64,000 nucleotides of DNA from Lactobacillus taiwanensis DSM 21401 (GTDB taxonomy: Bacteria; Bacillota; Bacilli; Lactobacillales; Lactobacillaceae): assembly GCF_001436695.1 (NCBI RefSeq), contig NZ_AYZG01000001.1:186001-250000 (forward strand). Direction: 5' to 3'. The notes beneath the pieces were generated by a model. It was not told the DNA's origin, searched no databases, and worked only from the letters and a program-made list of their open reading frames with translations. Made by a program: the position numbers and the translations under genes. Each line of letters begins with the position of its first letter. Within the stretch, counting starts at the first letter, position 1. Positions 46,216-54,434 of this stretch are shown here, piece by piece.

Positions 46216-46993
46216 CTTCTTCCCCTTTCTTGCCATTTCCACCATTGTAAATATCATCAAAGACAGCTTGAGAAGTTTCACTCATCTTGCCATCGTAAAC
46301 AATTTGACCTGCACGAACACCGATTACTCGATCTCCAAATTCTTTAGCAAGTTCTACGCTGTGAAGGTTAGCAACTACAGTCATCCCATATTCTTCATTA
46401 AGCATCTTCAAATCATGCATAACTCGACGTGAAGTTTGAGGATCAAGTGAAGCTGTTGGTTCATCAGCTAAAATAATCTTAGGATTTTGAGTAAGTACAC
46501 GGGCAATAGCAACACGTTGTTGTTGTCCACCGGAAAGTTGATCCGCACGAGTATAAACTTTATCTGCTAAGTCAACACGTTGCAATGCTTCATATGCTTT
46601 TTGCTTATCTTCCTTAGCAAATAGGTTAAAAGTTGTTTTCCAAGTTGGATAGTAACCTACTCGGCCAGTTAAAACATTGCGCAAAACACTTGAACGTTTA
46701 ACTAGGTTAAAGCTTTGGAAAATCATTCCAATATCACGACGAATTTCGCGTAAATCTTTACCTTTAGCAGATGTAATTGATTTACCATCAATTCTAATAT
46801 CTCCCTCAGAGACATCTTGCAGACGGTTAATTGAACGAAGTAGAGTAGATTTACCTGCACCAGATAGACCTACTACTACGACAAATTCTCCTTTATCAAT
46901 ATTTAAGTTAATATCCTTTAAACCAACTGTTCCGTTATTATAAATTTTGCTAACGTTTTTTAGTTGAATCATTGGCTGATTAGTAGCTGCCAT
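46208..46993 (-). CDS. phnC: Phosphonate-type ABC transporter ATP-binding protein
   Basis: The 261-residue ATPase has Walker [15 protein letters not shown]-loop MIFQSFNLV, signature [15 protein letters not shown] and Walker [15 protein letters not shown], as in PhnC. The nearest AGGAG lies about 13 bases before the ATG, which is long. It is separated from phnD by a hairpin that may reduce expression relative to the binding protein. Confidence 0.95.
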   Translation of the reverse strand: MAATNQPMIQLKNVSKIYNNGTVGLKDINLNIDKGEFVVVVGLSGAGKSTLLRSINRLQDVSEGDIRIDGKSITSAKGKDLREIRRDIGMIFQSFNLVKRSSVLRNVLTGRVGYYPTWKTTFNLFAKEDKQKAYEALQRVDLADKVYTRADQLSGGQQQRVAIARVLTQNPKIILADEPTASLDPQTSRRVMHDLKMLNEEYGMTVVANLHSVELAKEFGDRVIGVRAGQIVYDGKMSETSQAVFDDIYNGGNGKKGEEDA

Positions 46994-47040
46994 TTAATTT
47001 AAAAATCTCCTTAACATTATTTAAATTGACTACAGTGCAT

Positions 47041-47076
47041 AAAAAGATAATTGTCTTTTAGGGACAATTATCTTTT
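47041..47076 (-). terminator. Intercistronic hairpin between phnD and phnC
   Basis: The inverted repeat AAAAGATAATTGTC / GACAATTATCTTTT with a T tract on the minus strand lies after phnD. It probably reduces transcription of the ATPase and permeases relative to the binding protein. Confidence 0.8.
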
Positions 47077-47100
47077 ACTAACTAAGCTTTATTTAATTGA

Positions 47101-48030
47101 CTATTTCTTGTCCTTGGCAATAATCTTGTCATATTTACGAACAATATCGAAGTTGCTGTCCTTAGACTTAGTGTAGCCTTCGTGACTGTAAATTGATTCG
47201 ATAATCTTCTTACCTTCTTTAGATTCACCAACTTCAATAAATGCCTTTGCAAGTTTCTTTTGGAAGGACTTAGACATATCACTTCTAACAGAAATAGTAT
47301 CGTTAGGAATTGGCTTAGTGAAGTAAATTGGAACAACTTGGTCCATAATCTTAGGATTGTCTTTTTTAACCGTGTTACGAGCATCTTCAAACACAAATGC
47401 TGCGTCAGTATCACCATTTAATACATTCAAAACTGCTTGGTCTTGGCCAGTAACGGTAACTAACTTACAATCCTTTGGCACATCCAAACCTTTTTCTCCA
47501 AGTTCAGCAATTGGGAAAACATAACCTGCTGAAGAAGTTGGGTTTTGAACTGAAATACTCTTGCCCTTTAGGTCCTTCCAAGATTTAATTTTAGAACCTT
47601 TTTTAACAAGAATTTCTGCTCTATAGTAATCAACTAATTTATTAGTTGCTTTACCACCAGGTTGCTTAACGCCGTAACGTTGAGATTGAAGTAAAACATC
47701 AGCAGCTCCTTGTTTATGAGCTAATACATAACCATCAGGTGGTAAGAAACCAACATCAACTTTTTTAGATTTCATAGCTTCAACAACTGTGTTGTAATCA
47801 GTTGACATTGAAACATGAACTGGAATTCCAAGCTTTTTAGAAAGCATTTTTTCTAAAGGCTTAGCACGAGCTTCAAGCTTATTAGCAGCTTGACTAGGTA
47901 CAAATTGGATAGTTAATGATTTTGGTGTATAACCATCCTTTGAACTGTTTGATTTGTTAGAACAAGCAGTTGCAACAACAGCAAGTAAAATTGCAAAAAG
48001 GCCTACTAAGACTTTTTTGAACTTTTTCAT
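47101..48030 (-). CDS. phnD: Phosphonate-type ABC transporter substrate-binding lipoprotein
   Basis: The start is the second ATG (48028-48030), five bases after AGGAGG. The lipoprotein signal ends at VATAC. The mature 285-residue part has PhnD features: SLTIQFVPSQAANKLEARAK, VDVGFLPPDGYVLAH, GKSISVQNPTSSAGYVFP and the TGQDQAVLNVLNGDTDAAFV core. The true substrate (phosphonate, phosphite, or another compound) is not fixed by sequence. Its leader carries an attenuator-like arrangement. Confidence 0.92.
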   Translation of the reverse strand: MKKFKKVLVGLFAILLAVVATACSNKSNSSKDGYTPKSLTIQFVPSQAANKLEARAKPLEKMLSKKLGIPVHVSMSTDYNTVVEAMKSKKVDVGFLPPDGYVLAHKQGAADVLLQSQRYGVKQPGGKATNKLVDYYRAEILVKKGSKIKSWKDLKGKSISVQNPTSSAGYVFPIAELGEKGLDVPKDCKLVTVTGQDQAVLNVLNGDTDAAFVFEDARNTVKKDNPKIMDQVVPIYFTKPIPNDTISVRSDMSKSFQKKLAKAFIEVGESKEGKKIIESIYSHEGYTKSKDSNFDIVRKYDKIIAKDKK

Positions 48031-48067
48031 CATTTCCTCCTAATGAAAAACATTAAATGACAAATAC

Positions 48068-48118
48068 AAAAAAAGACCCAATATGATGAGCTGACAAAAA
48101 GAGCTAATCACATTGAGC
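48068..48118 (-). terminator. Terminator/attenuator in the phnD leader
   Basis: On the minus strand GCTCAATGTGAT (48107-48118) pairs base for base, with wobble pairs, with ATCATATTGGGT (48076-48087). An inner AGCT/AGCT pair and a run of seven T (48068-48074) follow. It ends 38 bases before the phnD start, and the leader frame stops inside it. Confidence 0.75.
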
Positions 48119-48247
48119 CAGAAAAGTCGCTAAAAAAACAACGAAAGCGTCAACACCAATGAAGACTGATTCCCCGAAGGAATCAGCCCAAGAACGAGCC
48201 ACTGAATCTTGGTTACAGTTTATAATGTTGTAATCGAAATTCATCAT
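48104..48247 (-). CDS. Leader peptide ORF upstream of phnD (47 codons)
   Basis: The frame starts at ATG 48245-48247 behind AAAGGAAG and ends at TAG 48104-48106, inside the loop-side of the terminator hairpin. The peptide (MMNFDYNIINCNQDSVARSW, then DSFGESVFIG and a hydrophobic FVVFLATFLAQCD end) has six Phe and two Cys. No run of identical codons points to one amino acid. Ribosomes reaching its end would cover the left arm of the terminator. It could also be a small membrane peptide. Coding is inferred from the ribosome site, frame and position. Confidence 0.55.
   Translation of the reverse strand: MMNFDYNIINCNQDSVARSWADSFGESVFIGVDAFVVFLATFLAQCD
48166..48186 (-). ncRNA. UUCG-capped hairpin within the phnD leader
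   Basis: In RNA sense CTGATTCC-TTCG-GGGAATCAG forms an 8-bp stem (plus terminal pair) with a UUCG tetraloop. It lies inside the leader reading frame and could act as a pause or translation signal. Confidence 0.6.
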
Positions 48248-48290
48248 TATCGTTCTTCCTTTCCCCTAGTACTAACGTTCGTTCTTAAGT

Positions 48291-48320
48291 ATCATACCAA
48301 AAATATTCGTACTTGAATAC
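48291..48320 (-). promoter_or_regulatory. Promoter of the phn unit (extended -10)
   Basis: The minus strand has TTGGTATGAT, a TATGAT box at 48291-48296 with a TGG extension. The -35 region is weak. It contains an imperfect repeat GTATTC-AAGTAC-GAATAT (arms differ at one base) that could be an operator. Confidence 0.5.
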
Positions 48321-48382
48321 TATTATTTTAATGTAAGCGCTAGTAATTATTAATTAGTTGAATTGGATCGATCCACTTTATA

Positions 48383-48418
48383 AAAAAACACTCTATCATT
48401 ACTGATAGAGTGTTTTTT
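48383..48418 (-). terminator. Terminator of the UspA gene
   Basis: The stem AAAAAACACTCTATCA / TGATAGAGTGTTTTTT has a four-base loop, with a T run on each strand. Confidence 0.9.
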
Positions 48419-48432
48419 ATAATGTTCGTTTT

Positions 48433-48927
48433 TTAAAAATACTTTTTCTTAGGTTTTGCAATCTTGTTGTTGTCAAGATCAGTTTTAATAATTAACACAT
48501 CTGATAAAGCATGTTGGTTAACATAAGCAGTAACGCTACCCATTAACATTCTTTCAACTGCATTCATACCAGTTGCACCCATAATAATCAAATCGTTGTG
48601 GTGATCCCTAATAAAATCAACCGCAATAATTCTCTTCGGTGAGCCATAACGAATATGGTAAGAAACATCAGTAAAGTTAAAATGTTCCTTAGCCCATTCT
48701 TTTAGACTCTTTAAATACTCTTCGGAATCTTGCGTCATTTGATAAATGGTGTCCCCAGAAATCAAAGTATCCTGCATTTCTCCCATAAATTGACGAGTAT
48801 CAATAACATTCAATACATCAAGATGAGCATTGTTATCAAGCGCAATCTTTACTGCTTTATCAAACGCACGCTCTGCTGTTTCAGAACCATCAACAGGAAC
48901 TAAAATGTTGTCGTAATCTTCTACCAT
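48433..48927 (-). CDS. Universal stress protein, UspA family
   Basis: The 164-residue cytosolic protein has the UspA fold: NILVPVDGSETAERAFDKAV, then the ATP-binding G-2x-G-9x-G-type loop LIIMGATGMNAVERMLMGSV. A GGAG site precedes ATG 48927. It is monocistronic, between the phn unit and the divergent phosphatase gene. Confidence 0.92.
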   Translation of the reverse strand: MVEDYDNILVPVDGSETAERAFDKAVKIALDNNAHLDVLNVIDTRQFMGEMQDTLISGDTIYQMTQDSEEYLKSLKEWAKEHFNFTDVSYHIRYGSPKRIIAVDFIRDHHNDLIIMGATGMNAVERMLMGSVTAYVNQHALSDVLIIKTDLDNNKIAKPKKKYF

Positions 48928-49038
48928 AAGTAATCATCTCCGCATGGAATTTGCATCTTTACATTGTAATTTTACCATTAATTATAACAATTAATAAGTC
49001 TGTTTTCTTTTTATAAATCCGAGAAAAAGAAAATATCT

Positions 49039-49066
49039 GTGACAAAATATGTTAAAGTAATAATAC
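49039..49066 (+). promoter_or_regulatory. Promoter of the tyrosine phosphatase gene
   Basis: GTGACA (49039-49044), a 16-base spacer and TAATAC (49061-49066) lie 34 bases before the ATG. Confidence 0.55.
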
Positions 49067-49100
49067 TGTATTTAAATAACTATAGTGAGGAAAAATACTA

Positions 49101-49904
49101 ATGAGCGAAAATTATGAGACGAAATTAATTGGCATCCAAAATGGTCGCAATTTCCGCGAACTTGGAGGCTATAAAACTATGTCCGGTCAGACAATCAAAT
49201 ATAACAAATTGCTTAGAACTGGTAATTTAGCTGATCTTTCTTCATCAGACTTAGAATTATTACAGAAGCATGGCGTTAAGTATGACGTTGACTTTAGAAC
49301 AGAAAAAGAAAAAAATGATCATCCCGATCGTGTTCCAGAAGGCGCTAAATATGTTTTTGATCCAGTTTTTAGTGATGATCTAACTAATGCATCTAAGGGA
49401 ATCTTTGCTTTAGAAGAGAATGCCGAAAAAGATCCTGAATTTGGTTTCAAGCATATGTTCTTTGCTTATGAAGATATGATCAATGGACAAACTGCTCAAA
49501 AGGCTTACCGTAAATTCTTTGACCTTTTACTTACAAATGATAAAGACAAGAATGCTCTTCTTTTCCACTGTACTGCAGGAAAAGATAGGACAGGGTTTGG
49601 AGCTTTGTTGATTTTATCAGCATTAGGTGTACCTTTTACTACTATCAAATATGACTATACTCTAACAAATATCACAACAAAAAGTTTTGTTGATGCAATG
49701 CTTAAGCAAGCAGCCGCTGACGGCTCTAGCAAGCGTGTATTGCAGTCTATTAAGGATATTCAGTCAGTATATCCAGAATACTTAGACCATGCTGTACATG
49801 TCCTAAACCAGCAATACGGAGGAATCAATGAATATCTTCGTTCTACCATGAAGCTCTCAAGCAGTGATATCATGGATCTTAGGAGAATCTATCTTGAGGA
49901 TTGA
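49101..49904 (+). CDS. Protein tyrosine/serine phosphatase
   Basis: The 267-residue protein has the active-site loop LLFHCTAGKDRTGFG (CX5R with Cys and Arg) and NFRELGGYKTMSGQ at the front, as in the Lactobacillus/Listeria LipA-like tyrosine-serine phosphatase family. No signal peptide, so cytoplasmic. The GntR regulator gene starts eight bases after its stop, so the pair is one unit. The target, protein or phospholipid, cannot be read from sequence. Confidence 0.9.
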   Translation: MSENYETKLIGIQNGRNFRELGGYKTMSGQTIKYNKLLRTGNLADLSSSDLELLQKHGVKYDVDFRTEKEKNDHPDRVPEGAKYVFDPVFSDDLTNASKGIFALEENAEKDPEFGFKHMFFAYEDMINGQTAQKAYRKFFDLLLTNDKDKNALLFHCTAGKDRTGFGALLILSALGVPFTTIKYDYTLTNITTKSFVDAMLKQAAADGSSKRVLQSIKDIQSVYPEYLDHAVHVLNQQYGGINEYLRSTMKLSSSDIMDLRRIYLED

Positions 49905-49912
49905 TATAGATT

Positions 49913-50638
49913 ATGGACATTCCAAAATATTTGCAAATTGAAAATGAGCTGAAGCAAGAAATTATCTCTGGCAAATTTAAATATGGAGATAAATTTTATA
50001 GCGAAGCTCAATTAAAAGATAAATTTAACGTTTCTTCAATTACTGTTATCAGATCTGTCAAAGACCTAGTTAAGGCAGGCTACTTAGTTCGTCATCAAGG
50101 AAAAGGTACGTTCATTTCACGTTCAAGGAAGGACAAGCTGGTTCGTCTAAGCGATAATGAAGTTTTCTCTGATAACCAACAAGAAGATAGAGTTGAAGTA
50201 TTAAAACTTCAAGAAAATAATAAAGCTGACATACTTGAAAAGCTTGGCCTACCAAAATACAATAGTTATTACTATATTGAACGTTTACGTTTAATTGACG
50301 ATAAGCCTTTCATGTTACACCGTTCATTTATTCCAGCCAAATTTATCAATAGAAGTTTGGCTAAAGATCCAAATAACTATCACAGTATATATGAGACTCT
50401 ACAAAAAGATAAGCAATTATATCTATTTGATGAGCCATTTACAGAAACGGATACAATCGTACAAGCAGACGATGAAATCAGTCAAAAACTAAAGATTGCC
50501 AAAGACTATCCAGTTGTACGTCAAGTTAAGAAAACTATTTTAAGTGCAACACATGAAGTTGCTGAATTAGTAATCGGATATAAACGTTGCGATTACTTTT
50601 CACTTTCGTTTTCAAGTACTGATTATCCGGAAGTTTAG
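49913..50638 (+). CDS. GntR-family transcriptional regulator with UTRA domain
   Basis: The 241-residue protein has an N-terminal winged helix (IPKYLQIENELKQEIISGKF, YSEAQLKDKFNVSSITVIRS, LVRHQGKGTFISRS) and a C-terminal UTRA sensor domain (about 85-235: YYYIERLRLIDDKPFMLHRS). Members are mostly repressors released by a small phosphorylated or amino sugar. Its coupling to the phosphatase suggests regulation of that gene or a nearby PTS/nag function, which is an inference. Confidence 0.92.
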   Translation: MDIPKYLQIENELKQEIISGKFKYGDKFYSEAQLKDKFNVSSITVIRSVKDLVKAGYLVRHQGKGTFISRSRKDKLVRLSDNEVFSDNQQEDRVEVLKLQENNKADILEKLGLPKYNSYYYIERLRLIDDKPFMLHRSFIPAKFINRSLAKDPNNYHSIYETLQKDKQLYLFDEPFTETDTIVQADDEISQKLKIAKDYPVVRQVKKTILSATHEVAELVIGYKRCDYFSLSFSSTDYPEV

Positions 50639-50652
50639 TAATTTAATCTGGA

Positions 50653-50686
50653 GAAAAAAAGAAGCTGCAATGCAGCTTCTTTTTTC
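50653..50686. terminator. Bidirectional terminator between GntR and PTS IIA genes
   Basis: GAAGCTGCA / TGCAGCTTC with T runs on both sides lies between convergent genes. Confidence 0.9.
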
Positions 50687-50690
50687 TACT

Positions 50691-51179
50691 TTAATTTTCA
50701 AAATTATTTTCTAAGAAATCATAAATTTCTTCATTAGAATCAGAATTGAATAATTCATTTAATTCATCTACTGGCGTTCCAGCAAAGAAATCCATAATTT
50801 TAGCTAAAATAGTTGAATGCATATCTGGATCATTATTCAAAATCAAAAATAAAAATTTAACCTTTAATTCTTCACTAGGGTTAACCATATTATTAAAAGT
50901 CGAGTAGTTTCTAAGCGCAATTGGAACAATTAATTGAGTACTTACATAGTCTCCCTCAGTATGCGGTACAGCAACATCAGGTAAGTCACGAGATAATGGT
51001 CTCATCGAAATTCCTGTTGGGTACTTATCTTCTCGTTCAATAATATCGCCTAAAAAGTCTTCCTTAACATAGCCTAAGTCATATAATTTTTGAGAAACGG
51101 TCTTGAAGATTGCATTTCGATCAGTTAAATCTGTTACAAAAACAGCTTCTGGATCGAAAAGATTTTTTTTAGTATTCGT
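50691..51179 (-). CDS. PTS sugar transporter subunit IIA (fructose/mannitol/galactitol type), start codon position reads ACG
   Basis: The protein has the EIIA-type 2 fold with the phosphorylated His in DVAVPHTEGDYVS. A promoter (TTGTGT, 17-base spacer, TATAAT 51219-51224) and ribosome site AGGAAAGGCGG (51188-51198) place initiation about 51179, where the codon is ACG. Typical relatives begin a few residues before FDPEAVFVTD, which fits. A GTG at 51245 lies inside the -35 box and is not usable. No in-frame ATG, GTG or TTG occurs for many codons. Either ACG is used poorly or the start was mutated. No EIIB or EIIC gene is adjacent. Confidence 0.75.
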   Translation of the reverse strand, partial: TNTKKNLFDPEAVFVTDLTDRNAIFKTVSQKLYDLGYVKEDFLGDIIEREDKYPTGISMRPLSRDLPDVAVPHTEGDYVSTQLIVPIALRNYSTFNNMVNPSEELKVKFLFLILNNDPDMHSTILAKIMDFFAGTPVDELNELFNSDSNEEIYDFLENNFEN

Positions 51180-51218
51180 AGTAGATTCCGCCTTTCCTAA
51201 GCAAAAATTTCTATTTTT

Positions 51219-51247
51219 ATTATATAAAACCGATTTCAAAAACACAA
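51219..51247 (-). promoter_or_regulatory. Promoter of the PTS IIA gene
   Basis: TTGTGT (51242-51247), 17-base spacer and TATAAT (51219-51224) on the minus strand. Together with the ribosome site this sets the start. Confidence 0.6.
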
Positions 51248-51330
51248 AAGTGGGTGTTACTTTTACCTAAATTTTGTTAAAGTTAGTTAATGTAAAAAAT
51301 ATTCCACCGATAAGAAAGAAAGGTTTTTCC

Positions 51331-51807
51331 ATGACAAAACAAAAGACAGTTTATTTTGGTGCCGGTTGGTTTACTGAAACCCAAAACAAAGCGTACAAAG
51401 ACGCTATGAGCGCTTTAAACGCCAACCCAACTATTGATTTAGAAAACAGCTATGTGCCTCTTCAAAACCAATATAAAGGCATTCGCGTTGATGAACATCC
51501 TGAATATTTACATGACAAAGAATGGGCCCAAGCTACTTACAATGGAGATTTAGTCGGAATCAAGACTAGCGACATCATGCTTGGCGTTTACGTTCCTAAA
51601 GAAGAAGATGTTGGTTTAGGGATGGAATTAGGTTATGCAATGTCTCAAGGCAAGTATGTTTTACTTGTAATTCCCGATGAATTATTTGGTGAATCAATCA
51701 ACTTAATGAGCTGGGGTGTAGCTGACAACGTAATCAAGATGAGCGAGTTAGCTACATTTGATTTTAACCGTCCTAAATATAACTTCTACGATGGTGCTGT
51801 ATATTAA
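51331..51807 (+). CDS. ntd: Nucleoside 2-deoxyribosyltransferase (class II)
   Basis: The start is ATG 51331, behind AAGAAAGGTTT. The 158-residue protein closely follows the L. leichmannii enzyme over its length: VYFGAGWFTETQNKAY, YKGIRVDEHPEYLHD, and EEDVGLGMELGYA with catalytic Glu99. The C-terminal YDGAVY also fits. It swaps the purine or pyrimidine base between deoxynucleosides in the cytoplasm for salvage. Monocistronic. Confidence 0.96.
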   Translation: MTKQKTVYFGAGWFTETQNKAYKDAMSALNANPTIDLENSYVPLQNQYKGIRVDEHPEYLHDKEWAQATYNGDLVGIKTSDIMLGVYVPKEEDVGLGMELGYAMSQGKYVLLVIPDELFGESINLMSWGVADNVIKMSELATFDFNRPKYNFYDGAVY

Positions 51808-51815
51808 TTTAAATA

Positions 51816-51935
51816 AAAATAAACTGGTAGAAATTAAAATCTACCGTTTTTTTAATAGCATCTTGTTCACGTTCTAACATTCTTGTTTCGTAGAGCATAA
51901 TCTTTTCCCTCATTTCTGGATCTTCATTAATTTAT
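51816..51935 (-). pseudogene. C-terminal fragment, possibly of an Rpn-type recombination-promoting nuclease
   Basis: The minus strand encodes EDPEMREKIMLYETRMLERE and QDAIKKTVDFNFYQFIFI followed by a stop, with an upstream stop and no start. The Met/Glu-rich helix resembles the tail of Rpn/PD-(D/E)XK transposase-like proteins. Only about 38 codons remain. The family name is a weak guess. Confidence 0.35.
51824..51853 (+). terminator. Terminator of ntd
   Basis: GGTAGA / TCTACC with an eight-base loop is followed by seven T. Confidence 0.75.
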
Positions 51936-51943
51936 TACGTAAA

Positions 51944-51986
51944 GAAAAAATGTTGTTACTGCTCTATTGCAATAACAACGTTTTTT
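51944..51986. terminator. Terminator-like hairpin after the lipoprotein pseudogene
   Basis: AAAAAATGTTGTTA pairs with TAACAACGTTTTTT (one mismatch) and lies just after the 51994 stop. On the minus strand a T run follows. Confidence 0.65.
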
Positions 51987-51993
51987 CTTCTAT

Positions 51994-52533
51994 TTAGTCA
52001 TCATTATCATCTGTATCGGAATTATAATGTAAATTACTGAATTTTTCATTAGCATATTTTTCAGCGTCTGATTTACTTCGCCAGCCTACTTCACTTACCC
52101 ATTTTCCAGTTTCAGAAGAAACGTTTTTTGATGCCTCACCTCAGTTTTTCGTTCATAGCCTAGGTGATGTCGTCCATACTCATACGCATCAAAGCCATCT
52201 TTCTTCTTGTATAGTTCAGTTGTATCTAGATCTTCATAAGTAATCCAACTTTCGCCAAATACAATTGTTGTAATTTTTCCAGTCTCTGCATTGGCGAGAT
52301 ACCATCTTCCTCGCATTTCATTTGGAATAGTTACTGCTCCTTTATCTCCTCCAATTAAAGATTCTTTCTTGGTTAGCACTAGGTCCTTTTGATTGTGAGA
52401 CTGAAGAAGAACTTTTACTTAAATTGACAAATTCGACTGAACTACTTTGTTCTTTATTGACAGAACTATGACTAGATTTTCTAGATTGTGTTGACTTAAT
52501 GTTATCATTATGAGATTCAGATACTTCTTTTTT
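51994..52533 (-). pseudogene. Lipoprotein-type extracellular protein, frameshifted and 5'-truncated
   Basis: Three frames together read one protein: a Ser-rich linker (KKEVSESHNDNIKSTQSRKS, to about 52385), then VTIPNEMRGRWYLANAETGK and ITYEDLDTTELYKK (52095-52379 frame), then SETGKWVSEVGWRSKSDAEK to TAA at 51994. Frameshifts fall near 52370 and near 52140. No signal peptide is found upstream. The RGRWY...YEDL...TGKWVxxxGWRSKxxAEKYAN layout is that of lactobacillar extracellular lipoproteins. Confidence 0.6.
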
Positions 52534-52579
52534 ATTTTACTTTCCCATCTAACTATCTATTAATATTATTTAAATTACC

Positions 52580-52615
52580 AAAAACGGCTTTGCGAACTAT
52601 TGCAAAGCCATTTTT
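52580..52615 (-). terminator. Terminator of oatA
   Basis: The minus-strand stem AATGGCTTTGC / GCAAAGCCGTTTT is followed by T residues, just after the stop. Confidence 0.85.
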
Positions 52616-52619
52616 CATC

Positions 52620-54434
52620 CTACTTTTTTACTGGCGTCTTCTCCGCACGAGTCAAGGCATCCTTAATGCAGTCTAGATACAATTTACTAATATCGTCTCG
52701 ACCTCCAAAGTGTGTTCCATCAGTACCTGCAAATAAATTCTGATGTGCCCGAGCCACCTTGTCCCAATCACCAATTGTAATGAACTTGTACTTCTTAGGA
52801 AGAGTTCGTTCCCAAACGGCTAACTTATAAGAATTATATGATGAATCGGCATGACCATCATGCGGAGTAATAAAGATTAAATGATGACCTGGTTTTAGAT
52901 CTTTAATAACCTTCTCAGTCTGCTGTTGATAATCATCTAAAGAATTGGTCCCAATACAAATTACAACATTGCGTTTTAATCGACCTGAATTTTGCGCGTT
53001 CATCAGCACATTGTAGGCCTTATCCATAGTACGATTACCTTCTGCATCAATATCAACATTTTTCATATGGTCTAAGAGATATTTTCTACTTCCTAAAGTC
53101 ACACTATCACCAATAATAGTTGCTCCATCATCTTGTGCACTATTTTGCGCATTTTCTTTCTTAGGAGGCTTAGGTGCTGCTTGAACATAGGTAGTACTTA
53201 ATTGATCTGCGTCCTGCTGAATTCCGCCAAGCAGTAGATTTTTTTCTAAAGAAGAAATTGAAGGTGCCTGCAGGCATAAATACACCCCAAGACCGATAGC
53301 AAGTGTTAAGCCTAGTCCTAATGGAGCCACAATATGCTTGAAAGTAATTTTATGTTTTCCAATTGAAACAGCTTTTCCTCTGATTAAAGGTTCTAAGAAA
53401 TAAAACGATACACTTGCAAAAAGAACTGAAAGAATTGTCGTAATTAAAGCTGCTAGCCAAGTTGGATAAATTTTTGAAAAAATTACAAACAAAGGCCAGT
53501 GGAATAAGTAGACACTGTAACTAATGTCTGCAATATAAGTAAAAATCAATGGTTCCTTAGTGTTAGGTGTTTTACGGTGTAAAATATTAGCTCCTAAGAT
53601 TGCACAAGCCGCAAATAAACTTGCTAACAAAAAGCCAAACATATAAGTCTTACGTTGATCAAAGCGCAAAACATAAGCTAAAGCAAATAAACACGCTAAA
53701 TTTAGCACCATAAAAGTAACGGCACCAGCTTTATTCCAATGTTTTGCTACACTATTACTAAACGCAGGCAATAAATCTTGAATTCCCGCAATCGAACCGA
53801 GCATACTTCCAATAAAGAATGGGAAAATATGCGCAATACTTGAGAAATAAATTGGTGAAAATTCGCTTAAACTTTGTGCACGTAAATACATTACCGTTGC
53901 ACTTACAGCCGCTAAAACTGCAGATGCAAAAAATACACGTATTCTGAACTTTTTAACATTAGGTGTAATCTTGGTTAAAAGATATAAAATAAAGCCCCAA
54001 ACTAAGTAAAATTGGACTTCAATAGCTAATGACCACGTATGCACAAATAGATGTGGTATAAAGCGCGATTCATAAGTTCCACCAGTATTAATTTCAAAAA
54101 TATTAGTTGAAAAACCAACTGCGGCTGCCAATTGTTTAGGAAGATCAGTAATATAGTCTTTACTTACCAAAAGCGTAAAAGGTAAGACAAAGGCTATCAT
54201 TAACAATAAAGGCGGCAAGATCCTCATTATTCGACGATAATAAAAATCTCCTAACCTAAATTTATTAGACCGGCTAAACTCATCTAAGGCTAAAGCAGTA
54301 ATCAAATATCCAGAAAATGTGAAAAAGATATCTACACCAATAAAGCCACCAGTGTAGCGCATCTGGAAGAAGTGATAAAGAAGCACACAAATTAAACCCG
54401 TGATTCGGATTAAACTAAACCATTTAATTCTCAT
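52620..54434 (-). CDS. oatA: Peptidoglycan O-acetyltransferase (OatA-type: acyltransferase 3 plus SGNH domain)
   Basis: The 604-residue protein has 10-11 membrane helices of the acyltransferase-3 fold (about 1-400; GGFIGVDIFFTFSGYLITAL, HTWSLAIEVQFY). An outside SGNH esterase-like domain follows (about 440-595) with GDSVTLGSRKYL (Ser), CIGTNSLDD and the catalytic pair in DGTHFGG. It moves acetyl groups across the membrane onto C6-OH of MurNAc and gives lysozyme resistance. The start overlaps the MORN gene stop by four bases. Confidence 0.92.
   Translation of the reverse strand: MRIKWFSLIRITGLICVLLYHFFQMRYTGGFIGVDIFFTFSGYLITALALDEFSRSNKFRLGDFYYRRIMRILPPLLLMIAFVLPFTLLVSKDYITDLPKQLAAAVGFSTNIFEINTGGTYESRFIPHLFVHTWSLAIEVQFYLVWGFILYLLTKITPNVKKFRIRVFFASAVLAAVSATVMYLRAQSLSEFSPIYFSSIAHIFPFFIGSMLGSIAGIQDLLPAFSNSVAKHWNKAGAVTFMVLNLACLFALAYVLRFDQRKTYMFGFLLASLFAACAILGANILHRKTPNTKEPLIFTYIADISYSVYLFHWPLFVIFSKIYPTWLAALITTILSVLFASVSFYFLEPLIRGKAVSIGKHKITFKHIVAPLGLGLTLAIGLGVYLCLQAPSISSLEKNLLLGGIQQDADQLSTTYVQAAPKPPKKENAQNSAQDDGATIIGDSVTLGSRKYLLDHMKNVDIDAEGNRTMDKAYNVLMNAQNSGRLKRNVVICIGTNSLDDYQQQTEKVIKDLKPGHHLIFITPHDGHADSSYNSYKLAVWERTLPKKYKFITIGDWDKVARAHQNLFAGTDGTHFGGRDDISKLYLDCIKDALTRAEKTPVKK

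Noticed and set aside
48030-48300. T-box or S-box leader before phnD
   Set aside because: No T-box AGGGTGGNACCGCG motif or S-box kink-turn is found. A leader frame with a terminator explains the sequence better.
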